A stretch of DNA of 64,000 nucleotides from an uncultured Gammaproteobacteria bacterium (GCA_947258975.1 CAMYKK010000001.1:1-64000); one strand, 5' to 3'; counted from the stretch's first letter, positions 33,841 to 44,342 are shown. Notes: generated by a model from the letters alone, not told the origin. A program made the numbers and translations.

Positions 33841-34845
33841 CTACTCGATTCGAGGCGGGGTGGCCAAGGCCAGTATCACTGCCGTGGTTGCGACGATGTC
33901 GTCGGTACTGGCGCCGCGAGAAAGATCACCCAGCGGTTTCGCGAATCCTTGCAGCACGGGACCAATGGCCCGGGCTTTGGCGAGATATTGTGTCAGCTTG
34001 TAGGCGATATTCCCGGAGTTCAGGTCCGGGAATATCAATACGTTCGCGCGCCCGGCGACCCGGCTCTCCGAGCGAAGCTTCTTGGCGGCGACATCGGGAA
34101 TCAACGCGCTGTCCGCCTGAAATTCACCGTCAACAGCCACGTGGGGCGCTCTACGCCTGGCGATGTCGACGGCCCGCCGCACTTTGTTCACCACGGCATG
34201 CTGCGCGCTGCCTTGGGTGGAGAAGGACAAAAACGCTACCCGAGGCGGTTCATCGAGAAGCTTTTCGGCGTTCACCGCTGAGGCGATAGCCACATCGGCG
34301 AGTTGCTCCGCCGTCGGTTCGATATTCACGGCGCAATCGGCGAAGATCAAAGGTTTATTCGGTTGGCCGCGAAATTCCGGTATGACCATCAAGAAGAAAC
34401 TCGAAGGTGTGCGTATATCCGCTGTCAATCCTATACTGAGCATGCCGGCCTCGATGACCCGTGAGGTGGGGTGATTGACACCCGCCACCGCCGTCGCGGC
34501 TTCTCCGCTGCGCACCATCATCGCGGCAAAAAACAAGGGTTTTCGCATCAAGCGTTGAGCGATTTTCAGGCTGGTATTCGAACGTTGCTCGACATAGCGC
34601 TGCGCATATAAATACATACGGTCGTCGTGCCGGGGATCGACGAGTATCATGCCGTCTAAAGATACCTGGTTGCTGTGCGCACACCTTTCAATGCTGCCGG
34701 CATCTCCCAATAGAATTGGTGTGGTGATCTGCCGGTCTAGCAGGCGGCGCGCGGCAGTCAGAATCCGCGGTTCTTCCCCCTCCGGGAATACAACCGCTTG
34801 GTCGTGCGCCGCGGCTTGCCGGATCAGACGCTCAACTAGGTCCAT
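33841..34845 (-). CDS. pta: Phosphate acetyltransferase
   Basis: Exchanges acetyl groups between CoA and phosphate. The 334-residue protein is the short, single-domain PTA_PTB type: [19 protein letters not shown] at the start, [15 protein letters not shown] and the C-terminal [20 protein letters not shown] with [13 protein letters not shown]. No acetate kinase gene is adjacent. It lies 50 bases after gabD on the same strand, so it may be the last gene of a kinase-like/gabD/pta transcript. Confidence 0.92.
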   Translation of the reverse strand: MDLVERLIRQAAAHDQAVVFPEGEEPRILTAARRLLDRQITTPILLGDAGSIERCAHSNQVSLDGMILVDPRHDDRMYLYAQRYVEQRSNTSLKIAQRLMRKPLFFAAMMVRSGEAATAVAGVNHPTSRVIEAGMLSIGLTADIRTPSSFFLMVIPEFRGQPNKPLIFADCAVNIEPTAEQLADVAIASAVNAEKLLDEPPRVAFLSFSTQGSAQHAVVNKVRRAVDIARRRAPHVAVDGEFQADSALIPDVAAKKLRSESRVAGRANVLIFPDLNSGNIAYKLTQYLAKARAIGPVLQGFAKPLGDLSRGASTDDIVATTAVILALATPPRIE

Positions 34846-34895
34846 TTACAGTCGCGCGGATTCGGCGGCTAGCAGATCATCGCTGCGATAAACGG

Positions 34896-36389
34896 TTATT
34901 GATCGATGCCTCCCAGGCACAGGTACTTGATCTCGAGGTATTCTTCGATACCGTACTTGGAACCTTCGCGGCCGACGCCGGATTCTTTTACGCCGCCAAA
35001 GGGCGCAACTTCAGTGGAGATGATGCCTTCATTAATTCCCACTATGCCATATTCCAACGCCTCCGCCACCCGCCAGATGCGACCGATATCGCGGCTGTAG
35101 AAGTAGGCCGCAAGCCCGAACTCGGTATCGTTGGCAATCCGGATCGCGTCGGCCTCATCTTGAAATTTGATCAGCGGGGCCACCGGACCAAAAGTCTCTT
35201 CGTAGTTGATCACCATGTCGTGCGATATGTCGGTCAATACGGTCGGTTCGAAGAACGTGCCACCTATGTCATGACGTTTTCCTCCCACCAGTACGTTTGC
35301 ACCTTTAGCAATCGCATCAGCAATATGGGATTCGACTTTTTCCACTGCGTGCAAGTCTATCAGCGGGCCTTGTTGGACGCCTTCTTGCATACCGTTGCCA
35401 ACCTTGAGCGATGTAACCGCTGCGACCAGCCGGCTGGCGAATTCGTCGTATACCTTGTCCTGTACCAGAATCCGGTTGGCGCAGACACAGGTTTGGCCGG
35501 TGTTTCGATACTTGGAGGCCATCGCGCCTTCCACTGCGGCGTCAAGGTCTGCGTCAGCGAACACAATGAACGGTGCGTTACCACCGAGTTCCATCGAGAT
35601 CTTCTTCACGTTCTCCGCACATTGCGCCATGAGCAGCTTCCCGATCTCCGTGGATCCGGTGAAACTCAATTTTCTGACTTTGGCGTTGCTGGTGAGTTCG
35701 CCGCCGATGTCCCGCGCCGGTCCAGTGAGTATGTTGAACACCCCTGCCGGGATGCCGGCACGATCGGCGAGTTTAGCCAGAGCGAGGGCCGTGAACGGGG
35801 TTTGGCTGGCAGGTTTGACCACCACCGGGCAACCCGCTGCCAGCGCCGGCGCACATTTACGGGTAATCATCGCCGCTGGAAAATTCCATGGAGTGATCGC
35901 GGCGGCAACGCCGACTGATTGCTTGAGAACCAGGATGCGCCGCCCTGGCAGCGGGTGATCGATGGTATCGCCGTATACTCGCTTGGCCTCTTCTGCAAAC
36001 CATTCTACGAATGACGCCGCATAGGCCACTTCGCCCCGCGATTCAGTCAAAGGTTTGCCCTGTTCCAAAGTCATCAACACCGCGAGATCTTCTTGGTTTG
36101 CCATGATCAGATCGAACCATGACCGTAACAAACCGGCACGGTGTTTCCCGGTTTGTATGCGCCACTCACCCCAGGCGGCGTCGGCGGTCTCGATTGCCAG
36201 GCGTGTGTCCTCCCTGCTCATGGACGGGACCGTGCCTATGGGCTTACCGGTGGCGGGATTGGATATGGTGATCGAATCGCCGGTCGACGCGCCAATCCAT
36301 TCGCCGCCAACCAAGCAACGATTTTCGAGTAGTGCAGGATCGGCGAGTTGTACCGGTTGTATGGATGCTGTTTGTGTGACGGTGTTCAT
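34896..36389 (-). CDS. gabD: NAD(P)-dependent succinate-semialdehyde dehydrogenase
   Basis: 497-residue aldehyde dehydrogenase. The catalytic cysteine is in NTGQTCVCANR and the general-base glutamate in SMELGGNAPFIVF. The combination GEVAYAASFVEWFAEEAKRVYGDTI and the C-terminal FGGVKESGVGREGSKYGIEEYLEIKYLCLG is typical of GabD-type enzymes. The ATG at 36389 has GGGAG upstream and is preferred to the track start. It lies 2 bases after the stop of the kinase-like gene, so the two are co-transcribed. No gabT is nearby. Confidence 0.92.
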   Translation of the reverse strand: MNTVTQTASIQPVQLADPALLENRCLVGGEWIGASTGDSITISNPATGKPIGTVPSMSREDTRLAIETADAAWGEWRIQTGKHRAGLLRSWFDLIMANQEDLAVLMTLEQGKPLTESRGEVAYAASFVEWFAEEAKRVYGDTIDHPLPGRRILVLKQSVGVAAAITPWNFPAAMITRKCAPALAAGCPVVVKPASQTPFTALALAKLADRAGIPAGVFNILTGPARDIGGELTSNAKVRKLSFTGSTEIGKLLMAQCAENVKKISMELGGNAPFIVFADADLDAAVEGAMASKYRNTGQTCVCANRILVQDKVYDEFASRLVAAVTSLKVGNGMQEGVQQGPLIDLHAVEKVESHIADAIAKGANVLVGGKRHDIGGTFFEPTVLTDISHDMVINYEETFGPVAPLIKFQDEADAIRIANDTEFGLAAYFYSRDIGRIWRVAEALEYGIVGINEGIISTEVAPFGGVKESGVGREGSKYGIEEYLEIKYLCLGGIDQ

Positions 36390-36391
36390 GA

Positions 36392-38920
36392 TTATCTTGC
36401 TCCCAAGGTGGCAAGGTTTTCCACGGCGATTTTGTCGCCCTGAGCGGCCGCGCGCTGCAACCAACGGATTGCTTCATCAATGTCCTGTTCGACGCCGGTG
36501 CCGTTGGCGTACATGACGCCCAAATTGGTCTGTGCTCCCGCATATCCTTGCTGCGCCGCCAGGCGGTACCAGCGTACCGCTTCAACGTCGTTCTTGGCAA
36601 CAACAAGGCCGTCTTCATAGAGGGACCCAAGGTCCGCTTGCGCCCATGCCACACCGGATGTGGCTGCACTTTGTACCGCCGGCAGTGCCTTGCGAATCAA
36701 CTGCTGTGCTAATTCCGCATCACGCGTGACCCCGCGTCCCAAGCTATACATCACGCCTACCCGGAACTGGGCTCGCGGATACCCCGTGTCAGCCAGGGGA
36801 TTCAGTGTCCGAAAGGCTTCATTATACTCGCCTTGGTAGTAGGCCTTGATGCCGGAGTCGAGTATGGTCCGTTCTCGCTGCTCTTTGATGCGTTGCGCCA
36901 GTTTGCGCTGCTCTATTTCCTGCGCGTCACGATTCACGCGTTTAGCTTCTTGTTCAAGGGCATCGCGGCGCGTCTGCAGTTGCGTGCGTAACAGACTCAC
37001 GGTGTCCGCATCCGCTTGAACGGTGATCGCTGCGTTCAAATATTCCTCGCTGCGTTTCAAATCGCCATCGACGATCGCTTGGCTCGCCTTACTGAGGTAG
37101 CGCCGGCCTATTTCTTTGACGCCCGCCAGCGCGGTAATGTTGTGTTCATCCAGCTGTAACACGCCACGATAGTGCGATATGGCGCTGTTGTATGAGGGTG
37201 TGATCAAGCGTTCTTCCCGCATTGCTCTTTCGGCCCGGGCTAGCAGATTCTCGACTCTACGGTTGCGAGCCGCTATTTCACGTTGCCGTTGTAATTCAGC
37301 AAGTTGTTTCTGTTGTTCGAGGCGTTGCTTGTAATTCTGGATCTGTTGTCTGAGTTTATTAACGTCCTCACGGCCGGACTGAATACTTTCTATTTTTTCC
37401 AACTGCGTTTCTGCTTGTTCTATTTCTCTCCTGGTAAACGAGTCGCTGGCCTCATCCACGAGCGCGGACGCAATCTCTTTGATTCCAGCACGTGCATTCA
37501 CGTGCTCAGGATCGATATTGAGAACGGCGTGAAATTGCGCGAGAGCATTGTTCACTGGTGGAGAGGTAAGTTGCCCGGCATCCACAAACACACGCGCTGT
37601 TTCCATTAGTTTTTCTATTTGCTGCTGATGTTTCTCCAGTTCTCGAAAGGCCTCCGCGCGAAGATCATCGTCTTCGCGGCCAATATTTACGGGTTCGTCC
37701 CGTGCTGGAGTCGTGGTTGATGCGGCGTCCTTGTGCGGTAAGGATGCTTGATCGACCGTCGCAATATCGGAAACGGCGCTAGCTGAACGATCGAGGTCGC
37801 GATTGGTTTGCCATAATGCAAATCCGATCAATCCAGCGAGCATCATCACTGCCACGACCCACCCGTTCGGTTTCCGTACCCGCGCGTGTAGCGGTGACAT
37901 CACTCGCGTGCTTTTATCGGATTGACGCAGCGAGTGATAGGGTAAGCGATAAGGGGACACCGAGTCGCGCTGCGAAGGCAAATTCAAACTTTGCTGATGC
38001 GGCGTTGGCTTGTCTGTTGCCGCACCCGTACTCAGCTGGTGTTCAGACAAAAGTCCCAACACGGCACCGGCGGACTCGGGTCGCTCGGCGATCACCGGTT
38101 GTAACATCCAATCAACATTACCCAGCAGTCGTGTAGAGTAATCGCCGATGCCGATTTCCATTGCCGGTACCAGTGGATCTTCGTCCCCCTGTGCAATGGC
38201 TGCCACGCGCTTGGTGGCATCCGCCGGAATCACGCCTGCGATGCAGCGATACATGGTAGCACCCAAGGCATACAGGTCTGTCCACGGGCCTAGATTTCCT
38301 CCGTCATGATATTGCTCGATGGGGCTGTATCCGGGAGTGACCTGAGTGTCCAAACTCACATGTTCATCGACCACGGTGCGGACCGCACTGCCGAATCCTA
38401 TCAGTACTGGGGGGCCGTCCTCCCGTAGAAAAATGCTGCTTGGTCTGATGTCACGATGAAGCAGGCCTTGGGAATGAACCACACGTAGACCCTTGAGCAT
38501 CGGAATTAGGATCTTCTGCAGCCTTTCTTCGTTGAGCTTGGGGTGACTTTGTAGATAACTGCGCAAGGTTTGCCCTGCTTCGTGTTCGATTACCAGATAC
38601 GCGGTACCATTGGTTTCGGTATACTCAATCACCCGTGCGATGTATGGATCGTGGATTTGCGCCAGGATCCTGGCTTCCTGCAGAAACCGTGTGAGTCCGT
38701 TCTCGTATGCGGTCTTTTTGTCGTCGACCGGCCCCACGCTAACGCCATCGCTACTCCGTTGGGCGAACGCTGCCGGGAGATATTCCTGGATTGACACGTC
38801 CCGCCCACGCTCCGCGTCCCACGCGCGGTATGCCACGCCATGATTGCTGAGGCCCAAGGTTTCTTTGATCTCGAACAAACCAATCAAAGTGCCGGGAACG
38901 AGTGGTTCAATCGTAGACAT
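36392..38920 (-). CDS. Sel1-repeat membrane protein with a degenerate kinase domain
   Basis: 842-residue protein. Residues about 10-290 follow a Ser/Thr kinase outline, but key residues are lost: the VAIK lysine is Gln45 (VSIQEYLP), HRDxKxxN reads HRDIRPSS (Arg159, Ser162) and DFG reads GFG (Gly175). One helix lies near 352-370. A long coiled-coil-rich region with TPR-like pairs follows (400-690), then Sel1 repeats near the end (YPRAQFRVGVMYSLGRGV, WAQADLGSLYEDG, YAGAQTNLGVMYANGTG). It is probably a scaffold or sensor with a pseudokinase, not an active kinase. It precedes gabD by 2 bases. Confidence 0.8.
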   Translation of the reverse strand: MSTIEPLVPGTLIGLFEIKETLGLSNHGVAYRAWDAERGRDVSIQEYLPAAFAQRSSDGVSVGPVDDKKTAYENGLTRFLQEARILAQIHDPYIARVIEYTETNGTAYLVIEHEAGQTLRSYLQSHPKLNEERLQKILIPMLKGLRVVHSQGLLHRDIRPSSIFLREDGPPVLIGFGSAVRTVVDEHVSLDTQVTPGYSPIEQYHDGGNLGPWTDLYALGATMYRCIAGVIPADATKRVAAIAQGDEDPLVPAMEIGIGDYSTRLLGNVDWMLQPVIAERPESAGAVLGLLSEHQLSTGAATDKPTPHQQSLNLPSQRDSVSPYRLPYHSLRQSDKSTRVMSPLHARVRKPNGWVVAVMMLAGLIGFALWQTNRDLDRSASAVSDIATVDQASLPHKDAASTTTPARDEPVNIGREDDDLRAEAFRELEKHQQQIEKLMETARVFVDAGQLTSPPVNNALAQFHAVLNIDPEHVNARAGIKEIASALVDEASDSFTRREIEQAETQLEKIESIQSGREDVNKLRQQIQNYKQRLEQQKQLAELQRQREIAARNRRVENLLARAERAMREERLITPSYNSAISHYRGVLQLDEHNITALAGVKEIGRRYLSKASQAIVDGDLKRSEEYLNAAITVQADADTVSLLRTQLQTRRDALEQEAKRVNRDAQEIEQRKLAQRIKEQRERTILDSGIKAYYQGEYNEAFRTLNPLADTGYPRAQFRVGVMYSLGRGVTRDAELAQQLIRKALPAVQSAATSGVAWAQADLGSLYEDGLVVAKNDVEAVRWYRLAAQQGYAGAQTNLGVMYANGTGVEQDIDEAIRWLQRAAAQGDKIAVENLATLGAR

Positions 38921-39291
38921 CTTGCGCGCCGATATACGAAAGGGATTAGCCCGTAGATTGCACCACGGCGATCAAAAAAAGCGTCAATATATTGTTTGGC
39001 ATAAGCAATCGATTAATACACGGTATTCTGCTCAGCGCCCGAGAAAACGCCTATTCCGGCGCTCACTCGGACGCGAAAGCCCAAACTGGCGCTGTACGCA
39101 ACATATAGTTACGGTTTTGCATTGCTCTCCAGACCGGCGGCGGGCCGCCTGGTCTCACCGGGATCCTGGTGCAATATATGGTTTGATATTCTGCTACGTT
39201 GCGGACCGAGGGTCTAGGAGATTTAGCACGCAGGCATGACGCTCCACGCGCAATGCCGTTTGGTCCTGTCACCGGTACAGGGCCCGATTGT
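38921..39291. other. Intergenic region upstream of the kinase-like gene
   Basis: 371 bases between the start of the kinase-like gene and the stop of dadA. It holds the TGGTGCAATATA motif (copy 2) and no supportable gene. The promoter of the kinase-like/gabD unit should lie at its left end. Confidence 0.4.
39167..39178. repeat. TGGTGCAATATA motif, copy 2
   Basis: Shares 12 bases with the copies near 19.05 and 61.52 kb. Function is unknown. Confidence 0.4.
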
Positions 39292-40542
39292 TCACGCTGT
39301 TCTTATTAGGTCAACGATACGTTTACCGCTTCCGGGGCCCAACGTCCAACCTAATGTTCCGTGTCCGGTGTTGAGCCACAGGTTGCCATACGTTGTCCCT
39401 TGGACATATGGTACGTTTGTCGGTGTCGCCGGACGCAACCCCGACCAATACTGAACTTCTTCGAAACGGCCAGCGTGAGGGAACAACGCGCGAACATTAT
39501 CAACGATCGTGCGGCAGCGCCGATGATCCAAATGGATACTGTACCCGCTCAATTCAGCGGTGCCGGCAACCCGCAGGCGGTCGCCGAGGTGACTGTACAC
39601 CAGTTTGAATTCATCGTCAGTCAGACTTTTCTGGGGGCACGTGTCGCATGACGGATCGGTGGGTATGGTGATCGAGTAGCCCTTGGCCGGATAAATATTG
39701 AGACGGATCCCGTATCGCTGCAAAAACGGCGCCGAATAGCTACCCAGGCACACTACGACGTCACGTGCATGCAGGGTCTTGAAACCCTGCGGCGTCCGAA
39801 TTTCCACGCCTGAAATGCACTTGCCGTTCTTATTCTTTTGCAGGGCGGTGACCTCTGACGCGAACAAAAATTCAACGCCCCTGGACGCGCAGATTCGTCC
39901 CAGCGCCTGAGTGAACTTGAAGGCATCACCACTTTCATCCTGGGTTGAGTAGGTCGCACCGATGATTTGGGACTTGCTGGCCGCAAAGGCCGGTTCCAAA
40001 TCCACGACACCATCAGGTTGGACGATATCTATCTCACACCCATGTTGTCGCATCACATCCACCGCGTGCAGCGCAGCTTCGAAGGATCGATGACTGCGAT
40101 AGAAATGCAGTATGCCTTCGGCGCGATGGTCGTAATCGATGTGTTCCTGGTCGCGAATTTCTCGCAGCCGGTCACGGCTTTCCATGGCCAGACGTACAAT
40201 TGATGCGGTATTGAGGTCGGCTTTCGTTGCGGTACAGTTGGCGAGAAACGCTGCGATCCAGCGCCATTGTGACCAGTCCATGCGGGGCCTGAATAACAGG
40301 GGTGCACTGCTGTCAAACAGCCATTTGAGCACCTGCAGGGGTGCCTTGGGATTGGCCCACGGTTCGGCATGACTGACTGCGATCTGACCACCATTAGCGA
40401 AGCTCGTCTCAAGACCGGTTTCGGGCTGTCGGTCTATCACTGCGACCGACAATCCCGCCCGCTGAGCCCAGTACGCGGTGTTGACACCCACCACGCCGGC
40501 ACCTAATACTGCCAAATCGAAGTCGTTGGCGTACTCGCCCAT
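39292..40542 (-). CDS. dadA: D-amino acid dehydrogenase
   Basis: FAD-dependent dehydrogenase of 416 residues, deaminating D-amino acids (mainly D-alanine) at the inner membrane and feeding electrons to quinone. The nucleotide-binding motif VLGAGVVGVNTAYWAQRAGL is near the N-terminus. DadA-like text includes FANGGQIAVSHAEPWANP, and the end has WSGLRPATPTNVPYV and LNTGHGTLGWTLGPGSG. No alanine racemase (dadX) gene is adjacent. It is transcribed alone. Confidence 0.9.
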   Translation of the reverse strand: MGEYANDFDLAVLGAGVVGVNTAYWAQRAGLSVAVIDRQPETGLETSFANGGQIAVSHAEPWANPKAPLQVLKWLFDSSAPLLFRPRMDWSQWRWIAAFLANCTATKADLNTASIVRLAMESRDRLREIRDQEHIDYDHRAEGILHFYRSHRSFEAALHAVDVMRQHGCEIDIVQPDGVVDLEPAFAASKSQIIGATYSTQDESGDAFKFTQALGRICASRGVEFLFASEVTALQKNKNGKCISGVEIRTPQGFKTLHARDVVVCLGSYSAPFLQRYGIRLNIYPAKGYSITIPTDPSCDTCPQKSLTDDEFKLVYSHLGDRLRVAGTAELSGYSIHLDHRRCRTIVDNVRALFPHAGRFEEVQYWSGLRPATPTNVPYVQGTTYGNLWLNTGHGTLGWTLGPGSGKRIVDLIRTA

Positions 40543-40766
40543 CGGTGACAGTTTACACAGTGTCTATCTATGTTTTCAAAGTGAAATATACAGGACCGCT
40601 GTGGCTTAGGCACCGCACCGTGCGTCGTCGCGCGCGCCCGGGGCTCCTGGACGAGACGGGCCCACCCACGGGTCGCGGAAAACTCTTTTTCATTTTTGTG
40701 GTCGAATCTAGGTGGCACCAGTCACGGCGCGACGGTGCGGCTGAAATCCATATCCACTAAAACACC

Positions 40767-41378
40767 ATGCGGCAAGTTTCCAGATTCCGAGAATTCATCG
40801 AGTCGTTCAGTCGACTCGTGAGCGAGTTTGCGGATGATGAAGCCAATATTCTCGAAAACGGTAGGCGGCTCGTCGCCGATCTCATCGTCCATCAAGATTG
40901 GTTACCGCAAGAATTTGCGAAGCCCGATCCGGAGTGGTATCAACAATACCTCCTGTATTTGGATCCATGGGAGCGCTTTTCGGTGGTGAGTGTGGTTTGG
41001 GCGGAAGGTCAGAGCACGCCAATATATGATCTCACTATTTGGGGCATCATTGGCGTCATGGATGGCGCCTTGAGTCTCCAAGCATTCGATCGGGATCCGG
41101 ACGGGTATCAGTTAATGTCACGGGAGCCCCAGCAGTTGGTGCCCGGAGACATCTATTTGGCGTCTCCGAGGATTGGGCATATTCATCAAATATCAAACGC
41201 CGCAAGTGGTCACGGTTCCGTCAGTCTCCACATTTATGGCGCCAATATCGCCACCGTCAAACGTTACATCTACGATTCCCAAACCGGTCACAGGAGGAAA
41301 TTCCTGAGTGCTTATTCCAATCCGGTGGTGCCGCACGTCACCCAATCGCGTTTGAAGGTCCTGTTGGAGCGAATCTAG
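40767..41378 (+). CDS. Cysteine-dioxygenase-like cupin lacking two metal ligands
   Basis: 203-residue cupin of the cysteine dioxygenase type I family (PF05995-like). The usual H-x-H metal motif in PxHDHxxWG is here PIYDLTIWG, so Tyr87 and Leu89 replace both histidines; the third ligand region GHIHQISNA (His138/His140) is kept. The codons TAT and CTC are each one base from histidine codons. The N-terminal GRRLVADLI and YLLYLDPWERFSVVSVVWAEGQ match family members. It is likely not a standard iron dioxygenase; a binding role or altered metal site is possible. It stands alone between dadA and an ABC exporter. Confidence 0.75.
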   Translation: MRQVSRFREFIESFSRLVSEFADDEANILENGRRLVADLIVHQDWLPQEFAKPDPEWYQQYLLYLDPWERFSVVSVVWAEGQSTPIYDLTIWGIIGVMDGALSLQAFDRDPDGYQLMSREPQQLVPGDIYLASPRIGHIHQISNAASGHGSVSLHIYGANIATVKRYIYDSQTGHRRKFLSAYSNPVVPHVTQSRLKVLLERI

Positions 41379-41508
41379 CCCGCATTTCTCACCAGGATCC
41401 CCGATGCTGGCGCATACTCGGGGACAAACGGTGATATTGGGCGTTGATCGAACGCTTCATTCCACACAACATCGGTCATTGCTCTGCCGTTTTGGTACGA
41501 CGTACGGA

Positions 41509-43347
41509 TCAGCCGGCGGTGTGGCTATATAACTTGTGGTAGAGACCCTCGGCATCCATCAGCTCCGCATGAGACCCTTGTTCAATAATGTGTCCGTCCT
41601 CGAACACATAGACGCGGTCGGCTTGCCTTATCGCACTCAACCTGTGGGCGATGATCAATGTCGTGCGCCCCTTTAAGTATTCTCCCAGGGCGTCCTGTAG
41701 ATGTGCTTCGGTTTCGTTGTCCAGGGCGGACGTCGCCTCATCGAGAATGACGACTTTGGGGTCCGACAAGATCATTCGCGCAATGGCCAGTCGTTGCTGC
41801 TGACCACCAGACAAACGCACGCCGTCACGGCCAATCATCGTGTCTAACACATCGGGCATCGATTCCACCACATGTTTCAGCTGCGCAATGGTAAGGACCT
41901 CCCACAGCTTCTCGTCAGAGGTATCGCGCCCCAGGGTCAAGTTTGCACGCACTGTGTCGTTCAACATTGCCGGTTGTTGCAGCACGGTCGCGATGTTATC
42001 GCGCACTATGTCGAGGCCGATCTCGGTGATTGGCACGCCGTCGAAATATAGGTGTCCGTTTTGTAGCGGATACATACCGAGGATCACCTGAACCAGAGTG
42101 GACTTTCCCCCGCCGGAGGCGCCGACCAGGGCGATCTTTTCGCCGCGTCCAATCTCGAGATTTACGTGCTTGAGAACCGGTTCGCCTGGGACGTAGGCGA
42201 AGCTCACGTCTTCAATCCGGATTGCCACCGTGTTCGTACCCAAAAACGGATTCTGGGTGTGCGGATAATGCGGCTCCTGATGCAACGATAACAACTCATT
42301 GATTCTGTCGAGCGCGGCTTTGGCGCCGAAGTAAGCGTATTGAATGTTCAGTATTTCCTGCACCGGCGCCATCATGAACCATAGATAGGAGAATACAGCG
42401 AGCATCTGTCCGATCGAGAGGTCCGAAAACACCACCATGAGCATACTGATTGCGCGAAAGACATCGAAGCCGATCAAAAACACGCCGAATGAAAATCGAT
42501 TGGCCGCGTCCGATTTCCACGAAAACGTTGCAGAATGAGTTTTAATTGCCCGTGCTTTGCCGGCAACCGTGCGGAGGTAGTGATGTTCACGGTTGCTCGC
42601 ACGGATCTGCTGTATGGCATTGAGCGTCTCGGTCAGGCTCTGTTGAAACAATTCGAAAGCGGTGTTCTCTTTTTCTTTCAGCACCTTGACTTTGTGACCC
42701 AGCGTCACAGTGAAGAACACTACCAACGGGTTCATGAAAAGAATGAATAGCGCCAGCGGCCAGTGCATCCACAGCAGGATGATGGTCACGCCTATCAAGC
42801 TCAGGATAGCCACGAGCAGCTTGCTCACCGACTGCCCGACGAAGTCGTCGATGGAGTTAATGTCGGTTACGAAACGCGAAGACACCGCGCCGCTGCCCAA
42901 TGTTTCATACTCCGCCATTGATACTCGTTCCAGATGCGCGAGCAAATTGCGGCGTATCCGGTACGTCACGTCCTTGGAAATCAGCGTGAATTCCCGGGTC
43001 TGCAGCACATTGAGCCAGATCGACGTGAATCGAAGAAGTACCGTGGCCAACAGTATGAGGCCGATGTAGAGCATCGGGCCCTGCCAGCTCGCCGGCATGA
43101 TCGTATTCATGAGACCGACCAGGAATCCGGGCTGATCGAGCAGCACTTCATCGACCATTAGCGGCATCAGCAGCGGTGTCGGCACAGCCGCAACTACCGC
43201 AATCACAGCAATGATGTTGGCGACGGTGAGGTTGCGCTTGCGTTCACGCGTCATGTTGACGATGTGTGACCAGTCGTAACCCGATTCAGGAGCCCCATCT
43301 GATTCCAGGGTTGTTCTAAATCCTGTTCGGTGGTCGGTGTTTCCCAT
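41509..43347 (-). CDS. ABC exporter, fused permease/ATPase
   Basis: 612-residue half-transporter. The membrane domain has six helices (about 35-320) and the ATPase domain follows (about 360-600) with Walker A GASGGGKST, signature LSGGQQQR, Walker B VVILDEATSAL and the switch IIAHRLSAI. It is like MsbA and other lipid or peptide exporters and would act as a homodimer. The ATG at 43347 is chosen over the upstream TTG. The substrate is unknown; no MsbA-type lpxK neighbour is present. Confidence 0.88.
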   Translation of the reverse strand: MGNTDHRTGFRTTLESDGAPESGYDWSHIVNMTRERKRNLTVANIIAVIAVVAAVPTPLLMPLMVDEVLLDQPGFLVGLMNTIMPASWQGPMLYIGLILLATVLLRFTSIWLNVLQTREFTLISKDVTYRIRRNLLAHLERVSMAEYETLGSGAVSSRFVTDINSIDDFVGQSVSKLLVAILSLIGVTIILLWMHWPLALFILFMNPLVVFFTVTLGHKVKVLKEKENTAFELFQQSLTETLNAIQQIRASNREHHYLRTVAGKARAIKTHSATFSWKSDAANRFSFGVFLIGFDVFRAISMLMVVFSDLSIGQMLAVFSYLWFMMAPVQEILNIQYAYFGAKAALDRINELLSLHQEPHYPHTQNPFLGTNTVAIRIEDVSFAYVPGEPVLKHVNLEIGRGEKIALVGASGGGKSTLVQVILGMYPLQNGHLYFDGVPITEIGLDIVRDNIATVLQQPAMLNDTVRANLTLGRDTSDEKLWEVLTIAQLKHVVESMPDVLDTMIGRDGVRLSGGQQQRLAIARMILSDPKVVILDEATSALDNETEAHLQDALGEYLKGRTTLIIAHRLSAIRQADRVYVFEDGHIIEQGSHAELMDAEGLYHKLYSHTAG

Positions 43348-43473
43348 CTCTACATTGTAAAACGAAACCGTCAACGATTGGGCGATCGGGTTCTTGAGGG
43401 ACGCGCGATCTTGCAACAGAGGCCGCGCAGCCCCATTATCGGATGTGTGGGCATCAACCTAGCTGCATAGATC

Positions 43474-43998
43474 ATGATTTATGACTTTGAAGATCGAAGC
43501 GTGGAGCTTCGCGGTACGGAGCACTTCATTGCAGACACCGCAACCGTGATCGGCTCGGTGATCTTGGAACATCGGAGCAGTATTTGGTTCAACGCCGTGC
43601 TGCGTGGTGATAATGACCTCATACATATCGGCGCGGGGAGCAATGTCCAGGATGGTTCCGTGCTGCATGTCGATCCTGGGTTCCCATTGACGGTGGGTGC
43701 GGGGGTTACCATTGGTCATATGGTGATGCTTCATGGATGCACGGTTGGAGATAACAGCCTGATCGGCATCAAATCGGTGATTCTCAACAGTGCAAGAATC
43801 GGAAAAAACTGTCTTATCGGCGCCAACGCCCTCATTACCGAGGGAAAAAAGATCCCGGATAACTCGTTGGTGATGGGTAGTCCCGGGCGGGTTGTGCGGG
43901 AGCTAAGCGCGGAGGAGATCAACCGGCTGCATTGGGCCGCCGAGCTGTACGTAAAAAAAATAACTCGTTACTCGCAGGCGTTTGCGCCGCAGAGATAG
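43474..43998 (+). CDS. Gamma carbonic anhydrase family protein
   Basis: 174-residue left-handed beta-helix protein (YrdA/CaiE/PaaY-like). It has hexapeptide repeats with metal-binding histidines in [31 protein letters not shown] and the text [16 protein letters not shown] near the end. YrdA-like proteins bind zinc; carbonic anhydrase activity is often weak or absent. It is divergent from the ABC exporter. Confidence 0.88.
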   Translation: MIYDFEDRSVELRGTEHFIADTATVIGSVILEHRSSIWFNAVLRGDNDLIHIGAGSNVQDGSVLHVDPGFPLTVGAGVTIGHMVMLHGCTVGDNSLIGIKSVILNSARIGKNCLIGANALITEGKKIPDNSLVMGSPGRVVRELSAEEINRLHWAAELYVKKITRYSQAFAPQR

Positions 43999-44096
43999 GT
44001 GGGCGGAAGATAGCTAAATGAATGGTGGTTTTGCCATGGGCCAAATCAATGAATCGCTTCCCATACGGTTACACGCTCGCCGATCGCAGCTTCGGT

Positions 44097-44342
44097 TTAT
44101 CGTTGCCGATGACTGAGGAAATCGTACAGCTCATCTTTCAACGTAACCCTGACTTTCTTTAGATCTTCCATATAAGTATCCGCTACGGGTTGCGCTTGCT
44201 CTTCGAGATTGCGGATCTTCGCATCCAATTCGTCGTACTCGATCATGAGGCGGGCGAACTTCCCATTCGTGTACCGTAGTTTTGTGATCTTATCTTCGTG
44301 TTCGGGAAATTCATGGAGAAGATCGTGTGGTTCGCCTAGCAT
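44097..44342 (-). CDS. YdcH/DUF465 family small protein
   Basis: 81-residue helical protein with the DUF465 pattern: HDLLHEFPEHEDKITKLRYTNGKFARLMIEYDELDAKI and ending in LKDELYDFL. The fold is a helical hairpin or coiled coil and its role is unknown. The ATG at 44342 has GAGGAG upstream; the extra codons in the track are non-coding. Confidence 0.85.
   Translation of the reverse strand: MLGEPHDLLHEFPEHEDKITKLRYTNGKFARLMIEYDELDAKIRNLEEQAQPVADTYMEDLKKVRVTLKDELYDFLSHRQR

Noticed and set aside
34899-35918. 339-codon ORF antisense to gabD
   Set aside because: Antisense shadow of a clear aldehyde dehydrogenase gene.
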